NCBI GenBank assembly: GCA_002104905.1
Contig: MCFE01000986.1
Span: 1-21,776 of the forward strand
Direction of reading: 5' to 3'
Length of the DNA stretch: 21,776 nucleotides
From: Basidiobolus meristosporus CBS 931.73
Taxonomy: Eukaryota > Basidiobolomycota > Basidiobolomycetes > Basidiobolales > Basidiobolaceae
Below, piece by piece: positions 1 to 8,499 of the stretch. Made by a program: the position numbers and the translations under genes. Within the stretch, counting starts at the first letter, position 1. Every line of letters begins with the position of its first letter. Under the pieces are notes generated by a model. The model saw only the letters and a list, made by a program, of their open reading frames with translations. It searched no databases and had not been told where the DNA came from.

Positions 1-48
1 TTCCCTCTGTGGGAGGTAAATGTTCTTGGTGTTGGTGCCTTAATAATA
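1..48 (-). pseudogene. Tnp2-like transposase copy A, distal fragment
   Basis: This short piece aligns with bases about 9833-9878 inside Tnp2-like copy B and with the reverse complement of about 10467-10495 in copy C. All three read on their coding strand as a stretch around residues YYCPNTNTK, just after the GHNG-CQMC motif region. The match stops at a TAATAATA tract at 41-48, exactly where the terminal repeat of the 49-3447 element begins. It resumes at about 3450. It is therefore the downstream half of a transposase gene that continues left of the window edge. Confidence rests on nucleotide similarity to the two other copies and on the clean break. Confidence 0.6.
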
Positions 49-81
49 GACCTATTCTGGTGGATAGCGCCACATAGTGCC
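49..81 (+). repeat. Left terminal inverted repeat of the 3.4-kb transposon
   Basis: It begins GACCTATTCTGGTGGATAGC and is shared with both ends of the palindromic element at 5590-6322, with 25 of 33 bases identical to that element's right end. Several mismatches are C/T or A/G transitions, as expected from deamination. Just inside it, to about 122, the motif GTGCCA or its complement TGGCAC recurs, and an AGATTAATCT palindrome sits between a GGTGCC and a GGCACC. Such subterminal repeats are typical transposase-binding candidates. Confidence 0.6.
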
Positions 82-257
82 AGTTTATGGTGCCAGATTA
101 ATCTGACACTCTATGGCACCATCTAGCACAATATTTCCATCATGATGATGGTGGTAGGATAAAGATACTGGTAATTTTACCCAATCTTACTTTTGCTGCT
201 CAGAATAGTGCTTTTCTTGCTTTGTTGACCCTTTGTAATGCTCTAGAAACATTTCTC

Positions 258-875
258 TCAGCAGATTCTTCTTGTACAAATATTCTGTGCATTAATAAGT
301 ATAATAACAATTTTACATATTCTGCTGCTTTCTCCTGTATATGACTTTCCTCTGTATATACCTGTCAATATGTTGAGTCTCTTTAGACATCCCAATGTAT
401 GCCCTACTCTCACTGTGAAATGATCAAATATCTCATTGTTGAGCTTCTGCTTCCTGTCAAGCACACTATTCCTTGGCTTTCTATAAGCTATAATACATCC
501 TAATATCTCAAAATCCTCTTCTATATAAGCTAAATCTGCCATACATTTTTCCCCTCTACTGAATCCTGGATGATTCTCTATCCAGAGTTCTTTATTATGC
601 CTACCTCCAGTAAATGGTGTACTAAACAAGATGATGTGACCCTTAATGTCTGAGAGTGTTTGAAACTTCACATAGTGTGCCTTGTTCTTGCCAGAATAAA
701 TGTGTCTCTGCCCTCTGTAAGGTCTATTAATCCTAACTGGGAAGGTATCCACAATACTCCTGATATGGAACCTATTGCTGAACACACTGAGATATAGAAG
801 TCTATTGGAGCTTCTGAGCCAAGTATTCCAAGCTTATTCTATGTCATTCATACTCTCTGAAAGGTGGTTCTCCAT
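258..875 (-). pseudogene. Decayed PIF/Harbinger-type DDE transposase
   Basis: The minus-strand frame resembles the DDE superfamily endonuclease of PIF/Harbinger elements. Recognisable blocks in order are IVDTFPVRINRP (first acidic residue kept), YSGKNKAHYVKFQ, DIKGHIILFS, GGRHNKEL, CMADLAYIEED, and VRVGHTLGCLKRLNIL near the C-terminus. The uninterrupted frame runs from about 785. The same frame can be followed upstream to an ATG at 873-875 through one in-frame TAA. Two positions that family knowledge says should be acidic look lost: GGRHN where GxxHD is usual, and VRVGH where VE is usual. Only about 200 codons are visible, against roughly 350-400 for an intact transposase, so the N-terminal DNA-binding part is missing or unrecognisable. 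It is almost certainly inactive. Confidence 0.7.
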
Positions 876-1660
876 TGCTGTCAGCTGGGAATGAAAGCTT
901 CTAGGACTTTCTTGCCATGGATGGCAGGATGCAACCTGGTAGGGCATTAACCCTTGTAATAGCAGAGAAGCTTAACAAGGGATCTTCCTGAGTAGATTGG
1001 GGTAGATGGTCCACAGTATCTGGTATAAATCTCCTCCAATGCATCAAAAGGAAATGCAGTGGTAGTGCTGGGAATGATGAGAAAAGACTATTCAGATGAG
1101 TAAGCCATATTAAAATTGGTAGGTGATTGGGCAGATGTGTTTAAATTGATTTGGCACAATCCAGTTGATTTATCTGGCATTCAACACACTATGATTCAAT
1201 CTCCATCAGTTTCCATGTATTCAGTCATTATGTTGCAAAATTTATCCTCAAACAATGACTTGGCAACTTTATTGATGATTTACTCTGAAGTCTGAAATCA
1301 TATAGGAAATCTGCAACTGATGTGAACTTGTCCATGTCAATGCAGTCCAAGATGCAATGTTCATAACATATGGAAATACAACAGGTACACTAGTATTCAT
1401 ATATATTTCATATAAGACCAGATTGTTGCCAGTATGTTATTGTATCAGTATCCAAATCTGTCACTTTGATGCCTACACCAAGTCTTGACTCATCTTTATT
1501 ACAACCCTGACAAAACCCATCCCCTAGCTCACAAGTATGATCCAGACAAAAAACCAGTGTTGAATCTGTTTGAGTACCTGCCAAATGATTTTAGCATGGC
1601 TTAAGTGTCTATGATGTGCCTTCATACAGATATTTGGGCACTACTCACTAATCTAGCAGA
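876..1660. other. Interior of Harbinger-like element, no recognisable gene
   Basis: No open frame of useful length and no motif is visible on either strand. CG dinucleotides are essentially absent. The segment probably holds the eroded 5' part of the transposase gene or the spacer between the element's two genes. Confidence 0.4.
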
Positions 1661-2113
1661 ATGGGACACCTCAGAGAGTTAACAGAGTTGGAAGAACTTG
1701 AGTAGAAAGCTGTGAAACAAGCTCCACATGAGGATGCCAGCAGATATATATAAGAAGATATATAAAAGACAAACATTGAAATCAAGAATGAACTGAGAAT
1801 AAGGGGACTTGATAAGGAGGCTGTGTGCAAACAATCCCAAGCACAATTTCCACAGTATGGGCTGGATTTTTCTGTTGGTTCCTCAAGTTTGGGTACCAAG
1901 GAGATCTTGAATGAGTTTTTGCCTCAAATGACTAATGTACTCCATGATATATCAGTAGAGTTAAGTGGCTTCCAAGAGGAATATACACAGGACTCATTGC
2001 TGCAACAGTTTCAAAGTATCAGAAAGTGGGTAAGTGAATACTATGAGGAATCAGCAGGTGTGCCTCAACAGGAAGAATGCATACCACAAGTAACTGTGTC
2101 TAGATTGTACTAA
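1661..2113 (+). pseudogene. Decayed ORF of unknown function inside Harbinger-like element
   Basis: An ATG at 1661 opens a frame that continues to a stop at 2113 through three in-frame stops (one TAG, two TAA) before 1823. The last 96 codons from 1823 are open. The reading is protein-like and highly charged, with runs such as RELTELEELE, IEIKNELRIRGLDKEA and LLQQFQSIRKWVSEYYEES, suggesting helices. Harbinger elements usually carry a second gene for a DNA-binding partner protein, and this would be its expected place. However, I see no Myb/SANT tryptophan pattern, so that identity is only a guess. An overlapping antisense frame (1648-1899) is taken as a shadow. Confidence 0.35.
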
Positions 2114-3421
2114 CAAACCTTGCTGGATTCCTTACCATCCCTTACAATGCCAGCAGGCCAGTGCATGTCAGTTCAATCTACACAAATACACTTAAAAAGA
2201 GTGCCCTGCATTAAGTCAATGCACATTGGGTCAACATGTGCACTTCACAGCAACACCACCAGAACTTGCCAAACTACTTATTTAGACACAGGTTCATTAG
2301 AGCAAGCCAAGTGGCATTAATACATAGCATCACATTAAACTCAGTCAAGGGCCAAGCCAATGCATCAAGTTGCATCTGCATGTGATGTTACACCTGACCA
2401 TCAGCAAGTCTCTTCTGGTGAGCTGACTGACAATAGCCCACTTTAAGTGCCTGCACCACCAGAGCCTTGAGCAAGTCAAAGAGCATGTCAGCACATGGCA
2501 CTTCAAGCCAGCTCAATAACGTTATCTGGAGCAATTCAGTGTGGCCAAGCTCCAGCACTGCACTTATCAACTAAGAGGCAAAATACTGGCTACAGGTACA
2601 CAAGTAATCCAGTTGATAGTCAGTAAGGAAGTAGCTTAGGTATGCCAAGTAAATCAATACCAAAAGCTTTAGAAGTAATCCTGTGAGAAAAATACCTAGG
2701 AGAAGATGATGCAATTGCATTGAATTGCTATCATTTGTTGTAATCCAAACAACAGATTTTTTTGCAATCTAAATCAAGCCATTGCCAATCAGTGATCAGT
2801 AAGTTTTTGATATAAGTAGTATCAAGGTTATATCACACATGAGACAGAACCCCTATAAATAAACACCCTATAAATATAAATATTGAATGTAACACCAGTG
2901 TAACTATTTAATCTGTATTGCAGTCACCCAATTGGTTGCATTTGAGCTATGACACCTCTTTCAAATACTAAAATCTGGGATTTACTTGCTCAATGGGCAA
3001 AATGAGATATTTGATGGCAAATCAGGTAGCTTGGGTATTGGTCATTTGGCCAATTGAGGGCTAGAAACTTAAGGATACTTTTAGATAAATCAATCACTAG
3101 CATACCATTTTATTGGAGTGATAGTAACAAAAATGGTAAGTATCAGTGTAGCTTATGGTGTGAAAACATTTATTTCCAATTACAGTTAAGAAACATATCT
3201 AAATACCAGATTTTACCAACCATGAAAGTGGCATCTGGTTGCACACATGGTGCAAATATTACCAGTTGGTGCAATCTTTGCACCAACCTCATTGTTGCAG
3301 ATTGTGTCATGGTATGCATGATTGTCTCACATAGTGTAAACTGTCCAATAGCAATCCTGCCTACTGGTAGCTATATTATTTCTCACAATTGTTCTTAACA
3401 ACTGCAGATTGTGCAGTATAC
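2114..3421. other. Right part of Harbinger-like element, non-coding or eroded
   Basis: Only short frames occur (2120-2320 plus, 2388-2570 minus, 3054-3398 plus) and none resembles a known protein. Near the right end, GGTGCAAA (about 3250) and TTTGCACC (about 3277) form an inverted pair, and related GGTTGCAC and TTGTTGCAG copies lie close by. These echo the subterminal repeats of the left end. Nothing else can be supported. Confidence 0.4.
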
Positions 3422-3447
3422 CCTGGCATGGTAAAGTGGAAATAGTC
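3422..3447 (-). repeat. Right terminal inverted repeat of the 3.4-kb transposon
   Basis: Read on the minus strand it begins GACTATTTCCACTTTACCAT and then TGCCA. It aligns gap-free with the palindromic element's end at 16 of 26 positions, including the first four bases and the TGCCA block. It is more diverged than the left end, but its position is fixed independently by the resumption of Tnp2 similarity immediately outside it. Confidence 0.5.
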
Positions 3448-3449
3448 TA

Positions 3450-3795
3450 ATAATAATGTATGTGAGTAGTGGAGTAAATCCCTTGGATCTCACACATTTG
3501 ACAGCCATACTGTCCATTGTGCCCAGAAAAGCTAGCTATCTTGCTGATGGCTGGGGTATCTCCAATGCAGATAATAATATGCACTTTGTTATGACAACCA
3601 TCTGGTACTGACCTGCAGGAAAGGATAAGACTCATCCAGCAATGGATACAGGTAGCTCTCCTGATTGGATGGTGATTTAGGCTCAGATACCAGTGACACT
3701 ACCATCAGATTCCTGTTCTGATTCTGTGAGATGGGCAGCAGATTCAGATTGCTGAGAATCAGTGGCCAACAGGATTTGCTGGTAGAGTACTTGCT
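3450..3795 (-). pseudogene. Tnp2-like transposase copy A, proximal fragment
   Basis: On the minus strand, bases 3447-3635 read HIIICIGDTPAISKIASFSG followed by HNGQYGCQMCEIQGIYS. This is the DTPA...GHNG..C.MC.IxG block of Tnp2-type (CACTA-group) transposases common in fungi. DNA similarity to copy B (about 9880-10220) continues rightward in parallel to about 3795, ending at CTGGTAGAGTACTTG. Frameshifts and stops break the frame. The downstream remainder of the gene lies at 1-48, across the Harbinger-like insertion. Family assignment is from motif memory; the homology between copies is direct. Confidence 0.65.
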
Positions 3796-3970
3796 TAATT
3801 AGAATCCATCAAATGGTCTTACAAACCTTCAAAGTAGCCCTTGCTTCTTAGTTGCTTTGATTGTTTGCCATCAGAAATATTGGACATGTTTACACTCAAT
3901 GGATGCCAAGTTCAATACTTCATAGCTTCACAGTATTTGTTGGACTGTGTGGGCCTCTTTAGTTGGGGTA

Positions 3971-4256
3971 CTACAGGAATATAGCCAGAGTATGAAAGAT
4001 GTCTTCCTCCATTGGTGCTTGATTCCTGAAAGTTGGACACCTTACAATGGTGGCATTTTCTGAAGTGAATGCCATGCTACTGTTACCACATGCTAGAATC
4101 AGGATGGTCACTGGGTCATATGTCAGTTTTCCATATGTATCATGTACATAGTAAATGGCATCTGTGGTAATAAAAAGTATTCCATTACTACAATATCTCT
4201 AAACCAATATTGCACTCATTTCTTTATATTGCTTTTTGCTATTGTAACACACAAGT
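3971..4256 (-). pseudogene. Possible decayed coding segment, unidentified
   Basis: Upstream of Tnp2 copy A, a minus-strand frame reads plausibly for about 95 codons with one internal stop. Segments include GILFITTDAIYYVHDTYGKL, TYDPVTILILACGNSSMAF and RNQAPMEEDIFHTLAIF. It ends at a TAG (3971-3973). It may be the N-terminal part of the same transposase, or an unrelated gene remnant. I do not recognise the family. The interval 3796-3970 between it and copy A shows only broken frames. Confidence 0.25.
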
Positions 4257-4329
4257 GAAAGATCAAGAGTTTCCAACTTTGAAGAACAAATGCTCCAGAC
4301 CCTGACAAGCAATCCACCCAAGAATATTA

Positions 4330-4961
4330 TGTCATACAGAACACGTAGTAGCCAATACATTTTTCAAGTTACAGCTCATTTGAAGCAGTACTTAAGGAGT
4401 TATGACCAAAAGAGTCCAATTATTATATATACTATGCCTTATTGCTAGGATTACTAGGGTGACTTTGATTGCATGTAACTTTCAAGCCAGCCAATCAAAT
4501 CACGTGAAACTTTCACAGGTGCTGCGCCTATGTCCAATCTGCGCCACTGCAAGATTTTAGCTTTGTATCACGTGTATTGCTTGCGCAATTGCCCAAAAAC
4601 TTTGATCCTTCAGAATTTTCATATATATGACTTCCCCAGCTGAAAAATAAAGGAGAGCCTCTCTTTCCAGAATCTCCACACTACAATTACAAGTTTAAAG
4701 GTTATAAGACTTCCCCTACATCACTTGCACTGTTGAGTATTCTGACTTTGATTGGTACTACATCAGTAAAGAGACTGCAAAGCTCACAAGAATCCAATCT
4801 AAGTTCTACAAGAAACTACCACTTTTCTGTTGGAAAAGTCCCCTTCTAAGAAACCCCTTTACTCTAAAGACACTCCTTTAGACACCCCTCTAGGTCTAAA
4901 GACCCCTTTAGAGACTTCTACAACACACCCCTTTAGGTTAAAGGGGAGTTCAGAATTTACA
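4330..4961 (+). repeat. Solo LTR with TATTA target duplication
   Basis: The 632-bp unit starts TGTCATACAG and ends GAATTTACA. It is flanked by perfect 5-bp repeats TATTA at 4325-4329 and 4962-4966, the expected signature of an LTR left after recombination. Inside, in plus orientation, are a CCAAT box near 4490, two CACGTG E-boxes near 4502 and 4570, a TATA-like ATATATAT at 4620-4628 and AATAAA at 4646-4651. No internal retroelement sequence is attached. It is richer in CG than its surroundings, suggesting a later arrival. It is unlike the copia and gypsy LTRs of this window, so it marks a third LTR family. Confidence 0.65.
4850..4946 (+). repeat. CCTTTAG/CTAAAG repeat cluster with hairpin in solo-LTR U5
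   Basis: Short motifs CCTTTAG, TCTAAAG and CCCCTTTA alternate in both orientations across this stretch. The last pair forms a perfect hairpin: CCCCTTTA (4928-4935), loop GGT, TAAAGGGG (4939-4946). It lies downstream of the putative transcription start of the LTR, so it would be transcribed as folded RNA. Its function is unknown. Confidence 0.5.
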
Positions 4962-4966
4962 TATTA

Positions 4967-5589
4967 GGAAATATTTTCTCAGAAAGGAAAGTAACTTCCA
5001 AATAAGGAAAAGTTACTATAAAAGTAAATAAGCCCATTAGTTGACAGAAGGTCAGAACACTGCTGTAGAAGTGATAAACTCTGCCTACAGTATATTTTGA
5101 GCCTAAAATTGAGGAAATTAGTGAAAGTTATGTCTTCTATTGGTGTATCAAACTCTCAATAAACTATTTCAGTATTAGCATACTGGCAGTTGTTGTGTAG
5201 TGTTGATTAGTCTCTACATTGTAGAACAAGCCCCAAAATAATCATAATACAACACAACACATCCTGGAATGATTTTGGCAATAAGTAGTAGCAAATCCAC
5301 AAAGCCTTACTTACTGTAATTTGTGGAAACATGGCACTTCTCTAGCCATAACATTGCATCATTCTCCAGTAGATGGATCACTGATCTCACTTGGCACCAC
5401 AAAGTATCCTTGGCATTTTTTTACAGGTGTTGTCTTGTTGCATGTTAGAATTTGGCTGGGCTCATGCAGGGTACTGTTGTTAGGGGAGATAGGCTCACAA
5501 TCCATCAGTGAGCCTACTTCTTGAGAGCTATCACTCTGCATCTCATATTCATAAGGCTGAGATGAGCCTAAAGACTTTTGTAATTACTA
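4967..5589. other. Intergenic or decayed DNA, no gene recognised
   Basis: No convincing gene is visible. A 60-codon minus frame at 5359-5541 reads plausibly and can be extended through stops, but matches nothing I know. TGTTGTGT (5191-5198) and ACACAACA (5252-5259) form an 8-bp inverted pair about 53 bp apart. An AATAAA near 5157 could belong to another eroded repeat. Confidence 0.35.
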
Positions 5590-6322
5590 GACTGATTCCG
5601 TTGGATAGTGACACATTGAGCCATGAGTGCCAAATGATGCCATAGTGTGCCAGGGAGGCCAAGTGAGCCTATACTTGGCCACAGAGTGTGCCGCACAGCT
5701 CTGCATCTTGCATGCAAAGCAGCCCCTGTGATTCACTCATTGTGATGGAGAAAATCCATTTTTTGACCTTTTTTTTTAGGTAAATGTTATACAGGATGTG
5801 CAAGTGCACAAAAGGATTGAAGATATGCATCTGGTACTCAATACCCATGGCATTCTGAATCTAGCACCTGTGGCTTGTAACATGTCACAAAAATGCATGG
5901 CACTATCTTGGTCCACTGGTACTATCTGGCACTATATTTAAATATTAGCCCTAAAGTAAGATCAATACAAAGCACTTATAGTGCCAGATAGTACCAGTGG
6001 ACCAAGATAGTGCCATGCATTTTTGTGACATGTTACAAGCCACAGGTGCTAGATTCAGAGTGCAATGGGTATTGAGTACCAGATGCATATCTTCAATCCT
6101 TTAGTGCTCTTACACATCCTGCACAATATTGATCCTCAAAAGAATGTCAAAAAATGGATTTTCTCCTGCATCATAGGTGAAACACAGGGGCTGCTTTGAA
6201 TGAAGATGCAGATCTATGTTTCACACTCTGTGGTCAAGTATAGGCTCACTTGGCCTCTCTGGCTCACTATGACATCATTTGGCACTCATGGCTCAATGTG
6301 GCACTATCCAATGGAACAAGTC
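5590..6322. mobile_element. Palindromic foldback/MITE-like element sharing ends with the Harbinger-like transposon
   Basis: Two arms of about 347 bp (5590-5936 and 5977-6322) are reverse complements around a 40-bp centre (5937-5976). The innermost 83 bp (5854-5936) are identical by eye, while the outer parts carry scattered substitutions and small indels. The outer ends read GACTGATTCCGTTGGATAG and, inverted, GACTTGTTCCATTGGATAG. They match the left end of the 49-3447 transposon, implying mobilisation by the same transposase. TGGCAC/GTGCCA motifs recur along both arms, as in the autonomous element's subterminal region. Flanks give at most a TA duplication. It carries no coding capacity and would fold into a long hairpin if transcribed. 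Confidence 0.75.
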
Positions 6323-6327
6323 TATAA

Positions 6328-6661
6328 AGTTGTCACTTAATATTGGTGCTAACTTAGTCACAAAGACCTTATTCTTTGATTGGCATTCTTTCCTGACCAA
6401 ATTTCTTGTTGAGACTTACTTGGAATATTTTCACCAATTTATCAGGTACCCAGGTTGTAATATTTCTCAAAGTGGTCCAAAAGCCCCTAAACTCTGCACA
6501 CATATTCTTGGAACCTTCCTTTCACAAACTCCATGTAGTAGTTTGCTCTACTTGACAATATTGTTAACACCATACTTTTGATCAATCAGTCAACAAGTTA
6601 ATCACATTTAAATCTTCTAGTTCTCCATATCACTTCCAATACTACTCAGAATATTGCAACA
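6328..6661 (+). repeat. Old, diverged copia LTR
   Basis: This region aligns end to end with the copia LTR at 11161-11508 read on the minus strand. Examples are the shared CTAACTTAGTCAC, ACTT(A/G)GAATATTTTCA, CAGGTAC and TCTCAAAG blocks, and the final 51 bases (37 of 51 identical by eye) ending in GCAACA. Its start has lost the TG. The flanks (TATAA and GGCTA) do not form a target duplication. The bases just after it, GGCTATGAGCC, loosely resemble a tRNA-Met primer-binding site. It may therefore be the 5' LTR of a destroyed element rather than a true solo LTR. Its left edge abuts the palindromic element. Confidence 0.6.
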
Positions 6662-8499
6662 GGCTATGAGCCTCAAGCTTGCTGTCCTCTTGGTGTATAC
6701 TTTGCCTAGGATCCATTTCTGCTAGTCTGGTGAGAGACTTTGTGCACTATTACACTGCTAAAGATAAAGATGACTACTGCTGCTGAACAGACTATTCTCA
6801 GGAGGATATTGCTGTGGCAAAGAAAGCCTTACCTTGAGAGGCTCATTCAGCAACTACTCAAGCTAGTTATGAAGGAGAGTCTATCATGTTGACATGTAAG
6901 TATGTCAAGAAATATAGTATGTTGGTGCTCTACAACTACTGAAGAAAATTGCATAATTCCAGCAATTCAGGATCCTGATCTACAATGAAATATATTGCTA
7001 TATGTATTCATAAGCCCTGAATTGACTGTGGGACAAGGTTTTGGTCAGGACATTATCCTAAAAAAACAAGATCATTATTGAAAGATTTATGGAGGAAGAT
7101 TTAACCAGATCTGTTGCTGCTCAAAACAAGGCCAAGAATTCAAGCACTAAAGCTGTTGACCACCTTTTTGGACTACTTACTGATGGAAGAAGATCTCAGA
7201 AACAAGCTCTGTCAATTGATAGGATCCTATTGTCATAGAGTACATATATATCCCACCTGGAGAACAGATAAGTGCCACAAAATCCAATAGAAGTTTGCTA
7301 TAGCTGTATTAACTGTTTGATACTGAAGCCAATGAACCAGAGGCTAGAAATGGTGCTTTTAGACATGCTATCACTTTGTTTAAGTTGTAATACAGTGGGA
7401 GAAAGTATTATACAAATTTGGCAAAGTCAAATGAAGGAAATTCTACCAGCAGCCAAAAACAGTGGAGCAAATGATTACAAGCGTGATTCAAGTATAAAAC
7501 CAAGCAACAGTTGGCCAGTGTATTGCTAAGAGCCACTTAGAGAGTAGCATAATTTTATTTTTGTCTTATACACACTACTTGTTACAGTGGGATAAAACAC
7601 CTGGTGACATTTGATTCTCTGGATCAGATTAGAGGAATTGTGATTGATCAAGTACCTACCAAGCTCTGCAACTGGCTTTCAAATTCAGCTTATTTGATCA
7701 AATTTGGTCAACTCTACCAAAAGATATGATTGATAAAAGTGGATGCCAATTTTAATTTTATCACTCTCAAATAGTCAAATACTTGTGACCAACAATATCA
7801 TGAGGACTTCTATGCTCAGACATACTGTGGTCCCTCTTGTAAGGAAGTCCAACCATCTCACAAAAAAATTTGTGTTATCAGCGGAAAAAGAAAAAGTAGA
7901 AAATGGGAAAATACACTACTCCACATTAGGGTTCTTCTCCAATAGAGCCAATACCTATGTAGGGATATATTTGGACTATCTGACAATGTAGATATGCTCC
8001 ATGGAGTCTCTTGTACAAGGTTGTCAAGCCAGAAGCCCCAGAAGAGCCTTTAAATTTCAACAGGATCTGTTGGATATAGTTGGAGATGTTGGAGCAGATT
8101 ATTAAAGCCGTATTCTTGATGTATGCTGTCTATAGTGCTGAAAGAAAAAGATGCAGGGATCAATCAGATAGCTTTTTGGATTCTGAAGATACTGAGAAGA
8201 TCAGTTAGCTGTGCAAGCCAAGCTCAAGGTTAAAAATAACATCAGGAGAATAAGAATAATTGAAGCCTCAGTTAAGGAGAATCTCACTCCCAGTGAAGCA
8301 CCAGTCTCTACACTACAAGTATATTCTGATATGATAAGAGCAGCTGTATCAGTCCAAATTGGTAGAAGCCCTATAAAAATTGCTACCAAACAACCTATGG
8401 TATTTTCAATATAATGCAACAGTACCAAGTTACCAAATGGTATTTCCTTTTGCTACCTCCACTTGTGCAATTCATATATTCCACTGTGGAATCACCCCT
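6662..8499. other. Decayed repeat DNA with small plus-strand frames, unidentified
   Basis: Frames at 7272-7529, 7743-7991 and 8211-8414 on the plus strand are the longest, and none has a motif I recognise. The whole stretch is nearly free of CG and rich in TG and CA, so it looks like old mobile DNA. It could include the internal region of the copia copy whose LTR lies at 6328-6661, but I cannot see reverse transcriptase, integrase or zinc-knuckle signatures. No RNA gene or regulatory element is visible. Confidence 0.35.

Larger units (their letters stand above)
49..3447 (-). mobile_element. PIF/Harbinger-like DNA transposon, decayed, inserted in Tnp2 copy A
   Basis: The element is defined by its ends and by the gene it interrupts. 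The left end GACCTATTCTGGTGG at 49 and the inverted right end GACTATTTCCACTTT at 3447 both align without gaps to the ends of the palindromic element at 5590-6322. The left end matches at 25 of 33 bases and the right end at 16 of 26. Outside the ends, a Tnp2-like coding sequence stops at 48 and resumes at about 3450. Both junctions lie in a TAA repeat (TAATAATA on each side), so the target duplication could be 2, 3, 5 or 8 bp. The class is assigned from the DDE transposase remnant inside, which runs on the minus strand. About 3.4 kb is a usual length for a two-gene Harbinger element. Confidence 0.65.

Noticed and set aside
5359-5541. 60-codon minus frame with GYFVVPSEISDPSTGE
   Set aside because: It reads plausibly but is short, is bounded by stops, overlaps an opposite-strand frame and matches no family I know. 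It is left in the no-gene description.
8211-8428. Overlapping frames on both strands (67 aa plus, 75 aa minus with hydrophobic runs)
   Set aside because: The minus frame looks membrane-like only because it is the complement of a charged plus frame. Neither has motifs or context.
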